A DNA stretch of 64,000 nucleotides from Ianthella basta. Taxonomy: Eukaryota; Porifera; Demospongiae; Verongiida; Ianthellidae. Position 1 is the first letter of the stretch; each line of letters starts with the position of its first letter. Where the stretch lies: the NCBI GenBank assembly GCA_964019415.1, contig OZ025871.1, positions 664,629 through 728,628 on the forward strand, read 5' to 3'. This document shows, one piece after another, positions 11,062-22,757 of this stretch. The position numbers and the translations under genes were made by a program. The notes beneath the pieces are model-generated. The model was not told the DNA's origin. It worked only from the letters and a program-made list of their open reading frames with translations, and made no database searches.

Positions 11062-11843
11062 GTGAGCGGCGCACAGCGTAGTTTCCAGTTAGCAAGTATC
11101 CAGCTTTCTCAGTATGAGCGTGTGCCTTGGACCGTTCATGCTCCTTCTGCGAGGTTCCTCTCGCTTATACAGCTGTCGCTCTTCTTACAAGGATACACAC
11201 AGCTTCACCTGTACTTTTTAGCATTGCTGGCGACGTCTTCCTGCTTCGCGAGTTCGTCGGACATGAGCAGACCTACCTGTATAGTATCACCTGCCTCAGT
11301 GGAACTTGCTACCGGTCTAGCTGCTTCTTGTACTCGATTGCGAAGGGCGACGTCTTATTGCTTCTCGTTGTCTTCTTGCTTTGGCAAGTAATCTTCAGTC
11401 AATACGTGAGTTCCGTTGCCGCCATCTACTAGTTCTACCGTTTTTACCAAATTACCCTATGCCAAATGCGCTGAAGGCATCGTAATAACGGTACGATATC
11501 CACGGTATCCATGGGATACCGTAACATTATTATGCTATGCTGAAGCTCTCTAATAACACTTAACTGGTATATACAGATATGATCATCCATACCAAGACAC
11601 ATAAATAACATTATAAAACTTGTGCATCATGCATAACATGGTGCATCATGCAGTCTTATTGCCTTGTTGCTTACGTCACCATCATCTTGATCTCAAAACG
11701 TTTTGGCCATGCAAAGTCTGCATGGTCAACAGAAAGCAGTGTTGACGACCATATATATAACCAGTTCATGTTAAATAAGATTGTGTCTTCTGTAGGTCAC
11801 ATCTTCATATTTGCATGGCAGACAGCACAGTGGTTCTTTTTAG
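11062..11843. other. GC-richer patch with overlapping ORFs, then conserved 5' flank of gene B
   Basis: Two overlapping + strand frames (11062-11391 and 11127-11432) are open for about 100 codons each, but neither shows a recognisable domain and they may be chance. From about 11640 the sequence matches 34440-34705 and 47510-47765 (TCTTGACCTCAAA and GCCAT blocks) and, further in, 56190-56291 (GTGTCTTCT and GTAGGTCACA). This is the conserved intron end before the coding exon, closing at the TTTTTAG acceptor at 11841-11843. Confidence 0.5.
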
Positions 11844-11887
11844 ATACCAAGTGACTTGGAGATAGAAAGGCACCCCATTTGACTGAG

Positions 11888-14800
11888 ATGGATAAAGTTC
11901 GTATGGACTCAACAACATGTTTGATACAGGCTGCTTACATGGATGATGACCACATGGTGCATGAGCTCATCAGAGCAGGTGCTAGTGTGACTGCAATGAA
12001 CCAGCAGCAGAAACAAAGAGCCCTTCACATTGCCTGCAAGGAAGGCCATTCCAGTGTTGCCAAAGCACTGATTGAGGCTGGGGCTGACATCAATGGACAA
12101 GATGAAGATGGAACAACACTTTTAATGCAGGGTGCTTACAGGGGTGATGACCAAATGGTGCATGAGCTCATCAGAGCCGGTGCCAGTGCGACTGCAAAGA
12201 ACAAGAAACTACAAACTGCCCTTCACCTAGCCATCAGCAGCAGAAGCAGGCAGGCCCAAGGGAAGGGCCATTCCAGTGTTGTCAAAGCACTGATTGAGGC
12301 TGGGGCTGACGTCAATGGACAAGATGAAGATGGAACAACACCTTTGATGCAGGCTGCTTGCGGGGATGATGACCAAATGGTGCATGAGCTCATCAGAGCA
12401 GGTGCTAGTGTGACTGCAATGAACAAGCAGTGGAAACAGAGAGCCCTTCATATTGCCTGCATGGAAGGTCATTCCAGTGTTATCAAAGCACTTGTTAAGG
12501 CTGGGGCTGATGTCAATGGACAAGATGAAGATGGAACAACACTTTTGATGGAGGCTGCTTACAGGGGTGATGACCAAGTGGTGCATGAGCTCATCAGAGC
12601 AGGTGCTAGTGTGAGTGCAAAGAACAACAAACAGCAAACTGCCCTTCACACAGCCAGCAACAGTGAAAGCATGTGGGCCCCCAGGAAGGGCTTTTCCAGT
12701 GTTGTCAATGCACTGATTGAGGCTGGGGCTAAAATCAATGGACAAGATGAAGATGGAACAACACCTTTGATGCAGGCTGCTTACAGGGGTGATGACCAAA
12801 TGGTGCATGAGCTCATCAGAGCAGGTGCTAGTGTGACTGCAAAGAACAACAATCAGCAAACTGCCCTCTTTCATCTAGCCATCAGCAGCAGAAGCTGGTG
12901 GGCCCATTCCACTGTTGTCAAAGCACTGATTGAGGCTGGGGCTGACATCAATGGACAAGATGAAGATGGAACTACACCTTTGATGCAGGCTGCTTACAAG
13001 GGGCATTACTATGCGGTGCTTGAGCTCATCAAAGCAGGTGCTAGTGTGACTGCAATGAACCAGCAGCAGAAACAAAGAGCCCTTCGTATTGCCTGCAAGG
13101 AAGGCCATTCCAGTGTTGTCAAAGCACTCATTGAAGCTGGGGCTGACATCAATGGACAAGATGAAGATGGAACAACACCTTTGATGGAGGCTACTTGCGG
13201 GTATGATGACCAAATGGTGCATGAGCTCATCAGAGCAGGTGCTAGTGTGAGTGTAAAGAACAACAAACAGCAAACTGCCCTTCACACAGCCAGCAACAGC
13301 GAAAGCATGTGGGGCCCCAGGAAGGGCCTTTCCAGTGTTGTCAAAGCACTGATTGAGGCTGGTGCTGACATCAATGGACAAGATGAAGATGGAACAACAC
13401 TTTTAATGCAGGGTGCTTACAGGGGTGATGGCCAAGTGGTGCAAGAGCTCATCAGAGCAGGTGCCAGTGCGACTGCAAAGAACAAGAAACTACAAACTGC
13501 CCTTCACCTAGCCATCAGCAGCAGTAGATGGGCCTACAGGAAGGGTCGTTCCAGTGTTGTCAAAGCACTGATTGAGGCTGGGGCTGACGTCAGTGGACAA
13601 GATGAAGATGGAACAACACCTTTGATGCAGGCTGCTTGCGGGTATGATGACCAAATGGTGCATGAGCTCATCAGAGCAGGTGCTAGTGTGACTGCAATGA
13701 ACAAGCAGCAGAAACAAAGAGCCCTTCATATTGCCTGCAAAGAAGGCCATTCCAGTGTTATCAAAGCACTTGTTGAGGCTGGGACTGATGTCAATGGACA
13801 AGATGAAGATGGAAGAACACTTTTGATGGAGGCTGCTTACAGGGGTGATGACCAAATGGTGCATGAGCTCATCAGAGCAAGTGCTAGTGTGAGTGCAAAG
13901 GACAACAAACTACAAACTGCCCTTCACCTAGCCTTCAGCAGCAGTTGGTGGGCCCACCAGAAGGGCCGTTCCAGTGTTGTCAAAGCACTGATTGAGGCTG
14001 GGGCTGACATCAATGGACAAGATGAAGATGGAACAACACCTTTGATGCAGGCTGCTTGCAGGTATGATGACCAAATGGTGCATGAGCTCATCAGAGCAGG
14101 TGCTAGTGTGAGTGCGAAGAACAACAAACAGCAAACTGCCCTTCACACAGCCAGCAACAGCGAAAGCATGTGGGCCCCCAGGAAGAGCCTTACCAGTGTT
14201 GTCAATGCACTGATTGAGGCTGGGGCTGACATCGATGGACAAGATGAAGATGGAACAACACCTTTGATGGATGCTGCTTACAGGGGTGACGACCAAATGG
14301 CACATGAGCTCATCAGAGCAGGTGCTAGTGTGACTACGCCGAACAAGAAACTACAAACTGCCCTTCACCTAACCATCAGCAGCAGTAGATGGGCCTACAG
14401 GAAGGGTTGTTCAAGTGTTGTCAAAGCATTGATTGAGGCTGGGGCTGATATCAATGGACAAGATGAAGATGGAACAACACCTTTGATGGAGGCTGCTTGC
14501 GGGTATGATGACCAAATGGTGCATGAGCTCATCAGAGCAGGTGCTAGTGTGACTGCGAAGAACAACAAACAGCAAACTGCCCTCTTTCATCTAGCCATCA
14601 GCAGCAGAAGCGGGTGGGCCCATTCCACTGTTGTCAAAGCACTGATTGAGGCTGGGGCTGACATCAATGGACAAGATGAAGATGGAACAACACCTTTGAT
14701 GCAGGCTGCTTACAAGGGGCATTACTATGTGGTGCTTGAGCTCATCAGAGCAGGTGCTAGTGTGACTGCAATGAACAAGCAGCAGAAACAAAGAGCTCTT

Positions 14801-17800
14801 CACATTGCCTGCAAGGAAGGCCATTCCAGTGTTGTCAAAGCTCTCATTGAGGCTGGGGCTGACATCAATGGACAAGATGAAGATGGAACAACACCTTTGA
14901 TGGAGGCTGCTTGCTGGTATGATGACCAAATGGTGCATGAGCTCATCAGAGCAGGTGCTAGTGTGAGTGCAAAGAACAACAAACAGCAAACTGCCCTTCA
15001 CACAGCCAGCAACAGCGAAAGCATGTGGGCCCCCAGGAAGGGCCTTTCCAGTGTTGTCAATGCACTGATTGAGGCTGGGGCTGACATCAATGGACAAGAT
15101 GAAGATGGAACAACACTTTTGATGCAGGCTGCTTACAGGGGTGATGACCAAATGGTGCATGAGCTCATCAGAGCCGGTGCCAGTGCGACTGCAAAGAACA
15201 AGAAACTACAAACTGCCCTTCACCTAGCCATCAGCAGCACAAACAGGCGGGCCCAGGGGAAGGGCCATTCCAGTATTGTCAAAGCACTGATTGAGGCTGG
15301 GGCTGACGTCAATGGACAAGATGAAGATGGAACAACACCTTTGATGCAGGCTGCTTGCGGGTATGATGACCAAATGGTGCATGAGCTCATCAGAGCAGGT
15401 GCTAGTGTGACTGCAATGAGCAAACAGCAGAAACAAAGAGCCCTTCATATTGCCTGCAAGGAAGGTCATTCCAGTGTTATCAAAGCACTTGTTGAGGCTG
15501 GGGCTGATGTCAATGGGCAAGATGAAGATGGAAGAACACTTTTGATGGAGGCCGCTTACAGGGGTGATGACCAAATGGTGCATGAGCTCATCAGAGCAGG
15601 TGCTAGTGTGAGTGCAAAGGACAACAAACTACAAACTGCCTTTCACCTAGCCTTCAGCAGCAGTTGGTGGGCCCACCAGAAGGGCTGTTCCAGTGTTGTC
15701 AAAGCACTGATTGAGGCTGGGGCTGACATCAATGGACAAGATAAAGATGGAACAACACCTTTGATGAAGGCTGCTTACAAGGTTAATGACCAAATGGTGC
15801 ATGAGCTCATCAGAGCAGGTGCTAGTGTGAGTGCAAAGAACAGCAAACAGCAAACTGCCCTTCACACAGCCAGCAACAGCGAAAGCATGTGGGCCCCCAG
15901 GAAGAGCCTTTTCAGTGTTGTCAATGCACTGATTGAGGCTGGGGCTGACATCAATGGACAAGATGAAGATGGAACAACACCTTTGATGGATGCTGCTTAC
16001 AGGGGTGACGACCAAATGGCACATGAGCTCATCAGAGCAGGTGCTAGTGTGACTGTGAAGAACAACAAACAGCAAACTGCCCTCTTTCATCTAGCCATCA
16101 GCAGCAGAAGCTGGTGGGCCCATTCCACTGTTGTCAAAGCACTGATTGAGGCTGGGGCTGACATCAATGGACAAGATGAAGATGGAACTACACCTTTGAT
16201 GCAGGCTGCTTACAAGGGGCAGTACTATGCGGTGCTTGAGCTCATCAAAGCAGGTGCTAGTGTGACTGCAATGAACCGGCAGCAGAAACAAAGAGCTCTT
16301 CATATTGCCTGCAAGGAAGGCCATTTCAGTGTTGTCAAAGCACTCATTGAAGCTGGGGCTGACATCAATGGACAAGATGAAGATGGAACAACACCTTTGA
16401 TGGAGGCTGCTTACAGGGGTGATGGCCAAGTGGTGCATGAGCTCATCAGAGCAGGTGCCAGTGCGACTGCAAAGAACAAGAAACTACAAACTGCCCTTCA
16501 CCTAGCCATCAGCAGCAGTAGATGGGCCTACAGGAAGGGTCGTTCCAGTATTGTCAAAGCACTGATTGAGGCTGGGGCTGACGTCAGTGGACAAGATGAA
16601 GATGGAACAACACCTTTGATGCAGGCTGCTTGCGGGTATGATGACCAAATGGTGCATGAGCTCATCAGAGCAGGTGCCAGTGCGGCTGCAAAGAACAAGA
16701 AACTACAAACTGCCCTTCACCTAGCCATCAACAGCAGAAGCAGGTGGGCCCAGGAGAAGGGCCATTCCAGTATTGTCAAAGCACTGATTAAAGCTGGGGC
16801 TGACGTCAATGGACAAGATGAAGATGGAACAACACCTTTGATGCAGGCTGCTTGCGGGGATGATGACCAAATGGTGCTTGAGCTCATCAGAGCAGGTGCT
16901 AGTGTGACTGCAATGAGCAAGCAGCAGAAACAAAGAGCCCTTCGTATTGCCTGCAAGGAAGGTCATTCCAGTGTTATCAAAGCACTTGTTAAGGCTGGGG
17001 CTGATGTCAATGAACAAGATGAAGATGGAACAACACTTTTCATGGTGGCTGCTTACAAGGGTTATTACCAAGTGATGCATGAGCTCATCAGAGCAGGTGC
17101 TAGTGTGAGTGCAAAGAACAAGGAAGTACAAGCTGCCCTTAACCTAGCCATCTGCTGCGTATACGTCCACAGGAACGTTTGTTCCAGTATTGTCAATGCA
17201 CTGATTGAGTTAGGGGTTGGCATCAATGGACAAGATGAAGATGGAACAACACCTTTGATGCAGGCTGCTTACAAGGGGCATTGCTATGCGGTGCTTGAGC
17301 TCATCAGAGTAGGTGCTAGTGTGACTGCAATGAACCAGCAGCAGAAACAAGAAGTCCTTCATATTGCCTGCAAGGAAGGCCATCCCAGTGTTATCAAAGC
17401 ACTGATTGAGGCTGGGACTGATGTTGATGGACAAGATGAAGATGGAACAACACCTTTGATGCAGGCTGCTTACAAGGGGCATTACTATGCGGTGCTTGAG
17501 CTCATCAGAGCAGGTGCTAGTGTGACTGCAATGAACCAGCAGCAGAAACAAAGAGCCCTTCGCATTGCCTGCAAGGAAGGCCATTCCAGTGTTGTCAAAG
17601 CACTGATTGAGGCTGGGGCTGATGTCAATGGACAAAATGAAGATGGAACAACACCTTTGTTGGAGGCTGCTTGCGGGTATGATGACCAAATGGTGCATGA
17701 GCTCATCAGAGCAGGTGCTAGTGTGACTGCAATGAACAAGCAGCAGAAACAAAGAGCCCTTCATATTGCCTGCAAGGAAGGCCATTCCAGTGTTATCAAA

Positions 17801-20043
17801 GCACTTGTTGAGGCTGGGGCTGATGTCAATGGACAAGATGAAGATGGAAGATCACTTTTGATGAAGGCTGCTGGCAAGGGGCATTACTATGTGGTGCATG
17901 AGCTCATCGGAGCAGGTGCTAGTGTGACTTCAATGAACAAGCAGCAGAAACAAAGAGCTCTTCATACTGCCTGCAAGGAAGGCCATTCCAGTGTTATGAA
18001 AACACTCATTGAGGCTGGGGCTGATGTCAATGGACAAGATGAAGATGGAACAACACCTTTGATGAATGCAGCTATGGAGGGCCATGAACAGATGGTACTT
18101 AAGCTCATAAGAGCAGGTGCTAGTATTAATGCCATCAGTACACAGTTTTATTGTTATTCCTGTCTTGCAGCTAAAGGTTCAACAGCACTACATTTTGCTG
18201 CTCAACGGGACAAGATTAAGTGTGGAGTCCTCCTTGTGGAGGCAGGAGCAGATTTGACAGCAAGGAACAATGACTCCAAATCTCCCCTGGATCATGCATC
18301 AGTTGACTTCAAACATCATATTCAACAGGCGCAGTCTGTTTCTGCCAAACGCATTGTTGCAGTAATTGGCAATGCTGAACACGGCAAGAGTACACTGATA
18401 GCAGCTCTGAAAGCTGAGGGCAACAGCCTGTGGACGAGGTTCATCAACAGGTTTGCAAAAGTGCAGAACGTCAGCCAGCGAACAACTGGAATCGAAGCAG
18501 TCCAGTTTTCCAGTCAGAGATATGGGGAGACACTGTTCTATGACTTTGCTGGTCAGTCTGATTACCACGGCCCTCATCAGTCCTTCCTGGAGGCCATGCT
18601 AAGCAAGCCAGGATTGACTGTGACTCTGTTAGTTCTTGTGAAGGCAACTGATGAAGCAGACATCATCACACAGCAAATCAATTGTTGGTTGCAACCTCTA
18701 GCGCTTGTTTCAACTCCATCCACTCCACAAGTGGTACTGGTTGGCAGTTTCCTGGACCAAGTAAATTCCAGAGAAGAAGCAACTGAGAAGCTGGTGCTAT
18801 GCACTCAGACAGTGCAAAAGGAGTTGCCATACAACATCCAGGGTACCTGTCTCCTCGACTGCCGCTATCCTGAATCTGAGGGTATCAATCAGATTTGCAG
18901 CTTCTTCGTAGAGAACCAACCTCTTCTATTGAACTCCAACATCTTTTCATACAACCTTCACTGGGTTCTAGTACAAGTGAGGCGAGCATTCTCCATTCCA
19001 GCCATCACACTCCACACTTTCCAGTCATGGGTTCTGGAAAGTGTTGAACTGCTCCCGTTACATCTACCCCCACCTGAGGAGGTGTGTCGTGACCTAACAG
19101 CAGTTGGTCATGCCCTTTTTCTCCCCAACAGGCAAGACCCCTACCAAAGTTGGCTCATTCTGGACCTCCAAGCTATTCTCCACGACGTGTATGGCACTCT
19201 GTTCTCCAGCTCCAAGGGTAAGGTCAACAAGTTTGGTCTCCTACATTGCAGCCAACTGGCTGAACTGTTTCCCAAATTGGATCAAGCAATGATCCAAGAG
19301 GTGCTGATCAGCCTTGAGTTCTGCACCCAAGTTGATCCTTTGCTCATAAAAAAAGAGCTGTTGAAGCTGACAACAAATGATGATGTGGAAGGCTGGCTGT
19401 ACTTCCCTGCCCTGGTGTCAGCCCAGCCACTTGAGGTCTTCCCAGGTGATCTAGATCCACAGCACCTCCAATGGGTATGCTGGCAGCTGAGGACAATGGA
19501 GAAGCACTTCATCTCTGCTCATCTCCTTCAAACCATCATCCTCCGTCTTGCTGCCAATCATGTGTTTACCCACGAGTTATCTCCCAGTGTGAGAGAGCAC
19601 TGCTGCAGTGTTGGGGTGAATGGCCTTTCATGGAGGTCCACCAAAGGTGTGGACATAGCGGTCCAGATAAGTGACAGCAGTGTGGTCCAGGTTGTTGGAC
19701 GCAGCAAGGCAGGACCAGAGGAGCTTTACCAATACACCTCGACTGTTGTCCAAACTGTCATCCAGACAACTACCCAGCAGACTCCGAAGCTGGAGGCCAC
19801 ATCCTACATTGTCCACCCGTACGAACCTGAAACATGGGATGACCCCAAAGTCCCTCCCCCTGACTCCCTGTATCCTGTTTCAAGTATTGTTTCCTGCATC
19901 AATGATCAACACAACTATGTCCTATCCCTGCCAAAACAGGATGGCCGTCTTCCTCACCAGATGAGTCTTCCAGAGTTGTTTGGAGGATGGTCTCCTCCTT
20001 TGTCAGTTGTGGAGGACATGGACTTTAAGAGGGAACCACAGAG

Positions 20044-20082
<39 letters not shown>

Positions 20083-21404
20083 CGCACACTTGTCTCCCTG
20101 CATGTCTGCATGGCCAAGGGTGCTGTGGTGTTATTTATATGGTGTATACAATGTGTATACATCATATAAAGTAACATCATGGCATTACACATGTGTAGAC
20201 TGATGTTGACCAAACTAGACACATGTTCACTGTGTTAGGTAGCCTTAGAGTTGAAATCTGACTTTATGGTCCTCCTTTGTACCTGCAGCTCCACTGCCCT
20301 CAGTACCGTCATCCTCCAGCTCCCAAAATGGAGCTACCACTGCTGACAAGGGACCCTCCACAGAGATGGAGGCACTGACTGCAACACAGCAAGGTACGCT
20401 TCATGCAGTGTCACTACATATGAGTACACCACAGTGTATCGAGTGTGGGAGGTGTGTCCCCATTCATTGGTGGTACTGTTAAATGGTGTGACTAACATGG
20501 ACGTGCTCAGTGTACAGATGGCTCTGGCTAATTTGATACACATGCCCCACCCCCCACCCTGCCCCCATTCCATTACTAACTACTCCTTCTCTCATTACTG
20601 CAGTTGAGGTGTCCCCAGAAGGTGATCTGTCTCTATCACAAGAAGGCTCCTCTCCAGAGACAGTAAAAGATGAGGAATGTGTGTGTGGTGTTGTCAGTGA
20701 AGCCACCACTGCTATTTCACAAAACCAGACAGTGCACTCTGTGGGTAAGTCTCTCCATCCTCAGTGTATCTAGGTCTCTGAAAATTTGCTCATTCCACCT
20801 CACAGTGTACTAAATGCAACATGTGATGGATTATACTTTGAGTGTGCAAGGACATTGTGTGATTTAACAACATTTGCTGCCATCACTATAGAAGCCCTCC
20901 CCATGTACTTGAAGTGCCTGTACCTCTTGAGTAAATCAGATGTTTACTCTAACGTCCATGTTTACACAGCTGCCATGTGTTATAACAGTAGGTGACATTG
21001 CCTGATGACATATTTGTGTGTAGTCCATGGAGGTTCATTCTCTGTATCTCACCTCATGTACACATTGAATACCTATTGAATGTGTGCCATGTGTCTTCCC
21101 TTTCCTTGTAGCTCAACAAGTTCTTGACCACTTTTGGGACCAGTTCATTGACAAAATGGACGCAGAGACAGTTATCATGGAACTTCACCACAAAGATATC
21201 ATTGATAGAGGTGATCTGAGAACGATCTCAAGGAACCCTAACCCAAGACAACAGAATGAGTACCTTCACTTGTGCTTGAAGGACAAGTGCACTGAGGGAG
21301 CCTTCAAGACTGTATGTGACATAATCAGCTCAGTGCAGGGCAACCCGAAGATGAAAGCACTGGGTGAAGCTATGAAGAGGAGACTAGAGACAGGTTAGTG
21401 TGTG

Positions 21405-21495
<91 letters not shown>

Positions 21496-22691
21496 GTGTT
21501 TATGTACGTATGTATATGCATGTGTGCATATGTTGGTAAACTACCATGATTGGTGGGGACTATGCAAGGACCTTGGTCGTGCCAACCCAATCTCTCCCTG
21601 TAGGAGACACCACCAGTCCCACTGCCCTTTGCTCAGAGTCACACATGACACACAACACACTGTCACAGGTGAGTGTGGACATTACTGTTGTACCAGTGAA
21701 GCCATAGCAGTGAAGGCAGCATGTACCACCAACCATCCTGTAATACTGCCTCTCCTGGTTGCTATAGTTACTGGTGGGAAAGTCCCTTTGGTTGTAGGAC
21801 CACCTCTAATGGTACAGACTTCTGTGTTGTTGCAAAAGAAAGTTGAAATCCGTATGCCATGTGATGTACGTAGTTTGGCCACTCTATGCTCAGTGATTGG
21901 TCCATGTGACTGTCACATGGACCAATGGACATCCTTAATTGAAAGTCCCTGCACTTAGTAGTCTTGTAGCCAGTCCACGTCTAGTCACCATTTTGCAAAT
22001 TGTCTGTAAGGTGGTTTGGCAAGCCTTCTACTGTCTGCACAATCCTCTCCTTCAGACCTGCCCTCAGTACTGTCATCCTCCAGCTCCCCAATGTGGAGCA
22101 ACCGCTGCTGACAAAGGAGCCTCCACAGAGATGGAGGCACTAACTGCAACACAGCAAGGTATGCTCCATGCAGTGTCACTACACACGAGTGCACCTCACA
22201 GTGTACCGAGTGTGGGAGGTGTGTCTGTGAATGTGTGTACATTTACATTGTCTAGTGTGTTTGAGTGGATTGACACAAGTTTACACTAATTCACTTCACA
22301 CTGAACATAGCTACAACAGCACACAAGTGTGTGATTCCAATAACACCTACACTCTGGTCTCAATCCCTCCACAGATGGACCCGCCCCCTTTGACATTGAC
22401 TCCACCCCCACTTTACAAGCCATCAGGAAGTTCGTTGTCTGTGAAGTTGCTACCCACTGGAGCCTAATAGCCCTCAGCCTTGGCTTTGAATCCTCTGCTG
22501 TTCCCACAGTGGCTGAAACAGATCGTTGTGAAGATGCGTGCACAGCCATTTTTGATCAATGGTTGTCATGGGAACCAGGCACAGGGGAGAAGAGCAGAAC
22601 ATGGTGGACTATCCTGTCCTCAATGGAGGGTGCCGGACACAAGACCTTCGCACAGCGACTCAAGAGAGAGTTGTTCCACCTAGTCACCTAG
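11888..22691 (+). CDS. Gene B: giant ankyrin-Roc-COR-CARD-Death receptor-like protein (7 exons)
   Basis: The predicted product is a 3056-residue intracellular signalling protein. Exons: 11888-20045, 20289-20393, 20604-20744, 21112-21393, 21604-21668, 22056-22158, 22375-22691, all with GT-AG sites. Exon 1 begins after an acceptor at 11843; ATG 11888 aligns with the starts of genes C and D. Residues 1-2150 form about 60 ankyrin repeats, with QDEDG-type hairpins counted 29 times. Roc follows at about 2153-2320: P-loop GNAEHGKST, switch DFAGQ, and GSFLD where NKxD or THxD would be. COR covers about 2340-2600. Exon 4 encodes a CARD-like helical domain (about 2802-2895, containing DIIDRGDLRTI) and exon 7 a Death domain (FDQWLSW, AQRLKRELFH). 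DAPK1 combines ankyrin, Roc-COR and Death behind a kinase; no kinase is seen here. Exons 5 and 6 carry -1 and +1 changes that cancel. A receptor role in immunity or cell death is inferred. Confidence 0.88.
11950..18140 (+). repeat. Ankyrin-coding tandem array with higher-order repeat
   Basis: The basic unit is a pair of ankyrin repeats (about 210-230 bp): one member carries QDEDGTT-PLM, the other QQTALH with a variable 3-15 residue loop. Four pairs form a longer unit. The block ending in HTASNSESMW begins at about 13281, 14142, 14997 and 15861, spacings of 861, 855 and 864 bp, with an earlier copy at 12645. The rarer block ALFHLAISS recurs at about 12866, 14582 and 16082. Spacing and near identity indicate recent unequal exchange or conversion within the exon. 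Confidence 0.85.
20046..20090. repeat. GT/GC microsatellite directly at the exon 1 splice donor of gene B
   Basis: The donor GTGTGT at 20046 is itself the first unit of the GT run, which then turns into GC and CA. Gene C has the same arrangement at 38468-38503; gene D has a plain GTGTGCATG donor. If the intron is retained, the frame stays open to 20203. Confidence 0.85.
21397..21493. repeat. Long GT microsatellite after the CARD exon donor, gene B
   Basis: About 45 GT units start a few bases after the GTTAGT donor of exon 4. The equivalent arrays are about 120 bp in gene C (39989-40110) and about 24 bp in gene D (62738-62762). Confidence 0.9.
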
Positions 22692-22757
22692 TCACCTATT
22701 CAGCTGGCTGACACAGTTCCACCATTCAACCACCTGAGGTGTTCATCTCCACCAGAA

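Noticed and set aside
11879-11887. Start of gene B at a TTG at 11879
   Set aside because: The first ATG at 11888 aligns with the ATG starts of genes C and D just after a conserved acceptor; a TTG start is not expected here.
12223-17836. Many long minus-strand ORFs (up to 215 codons) across the ankyrin array of gene B
   Set aside because: They are shadows of the repeated + strand coding sequence: each repeats the same antisense peptide wherever the ankyrin unit repeats, with no independent start or splice signal.
12000-18000. Regularly spaced near-identical repeats that could suggest a CRISPR array
   Set aside because: The repeats translate as ankyrin units in a single open frame and the intervening sequences are also coding; there are no palindromic repeats or unique spacers.
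20046-20203. Continuation of the gene B first exon into VCVCVC and beyond as real C-terminus
   Set aside because: A good donor lies at 20045/20046 and the next exon joins in phase. Gene C shows the same pattern. The extension is better read as intron, though retention is possible.
21398-21590. ORFs consisting of Cys-Val or Thr-His runs (also at 40.0, 24.1 and 0.1 kb)
   Set aside because: They are translations of GT/CA microsatellites inside introns.
21990-22242. Minus-strand ORFs over the small exons of genes B, C and D
   Set aside because: They overlap confirmed + strand exons, and none has a domain or splice structure.
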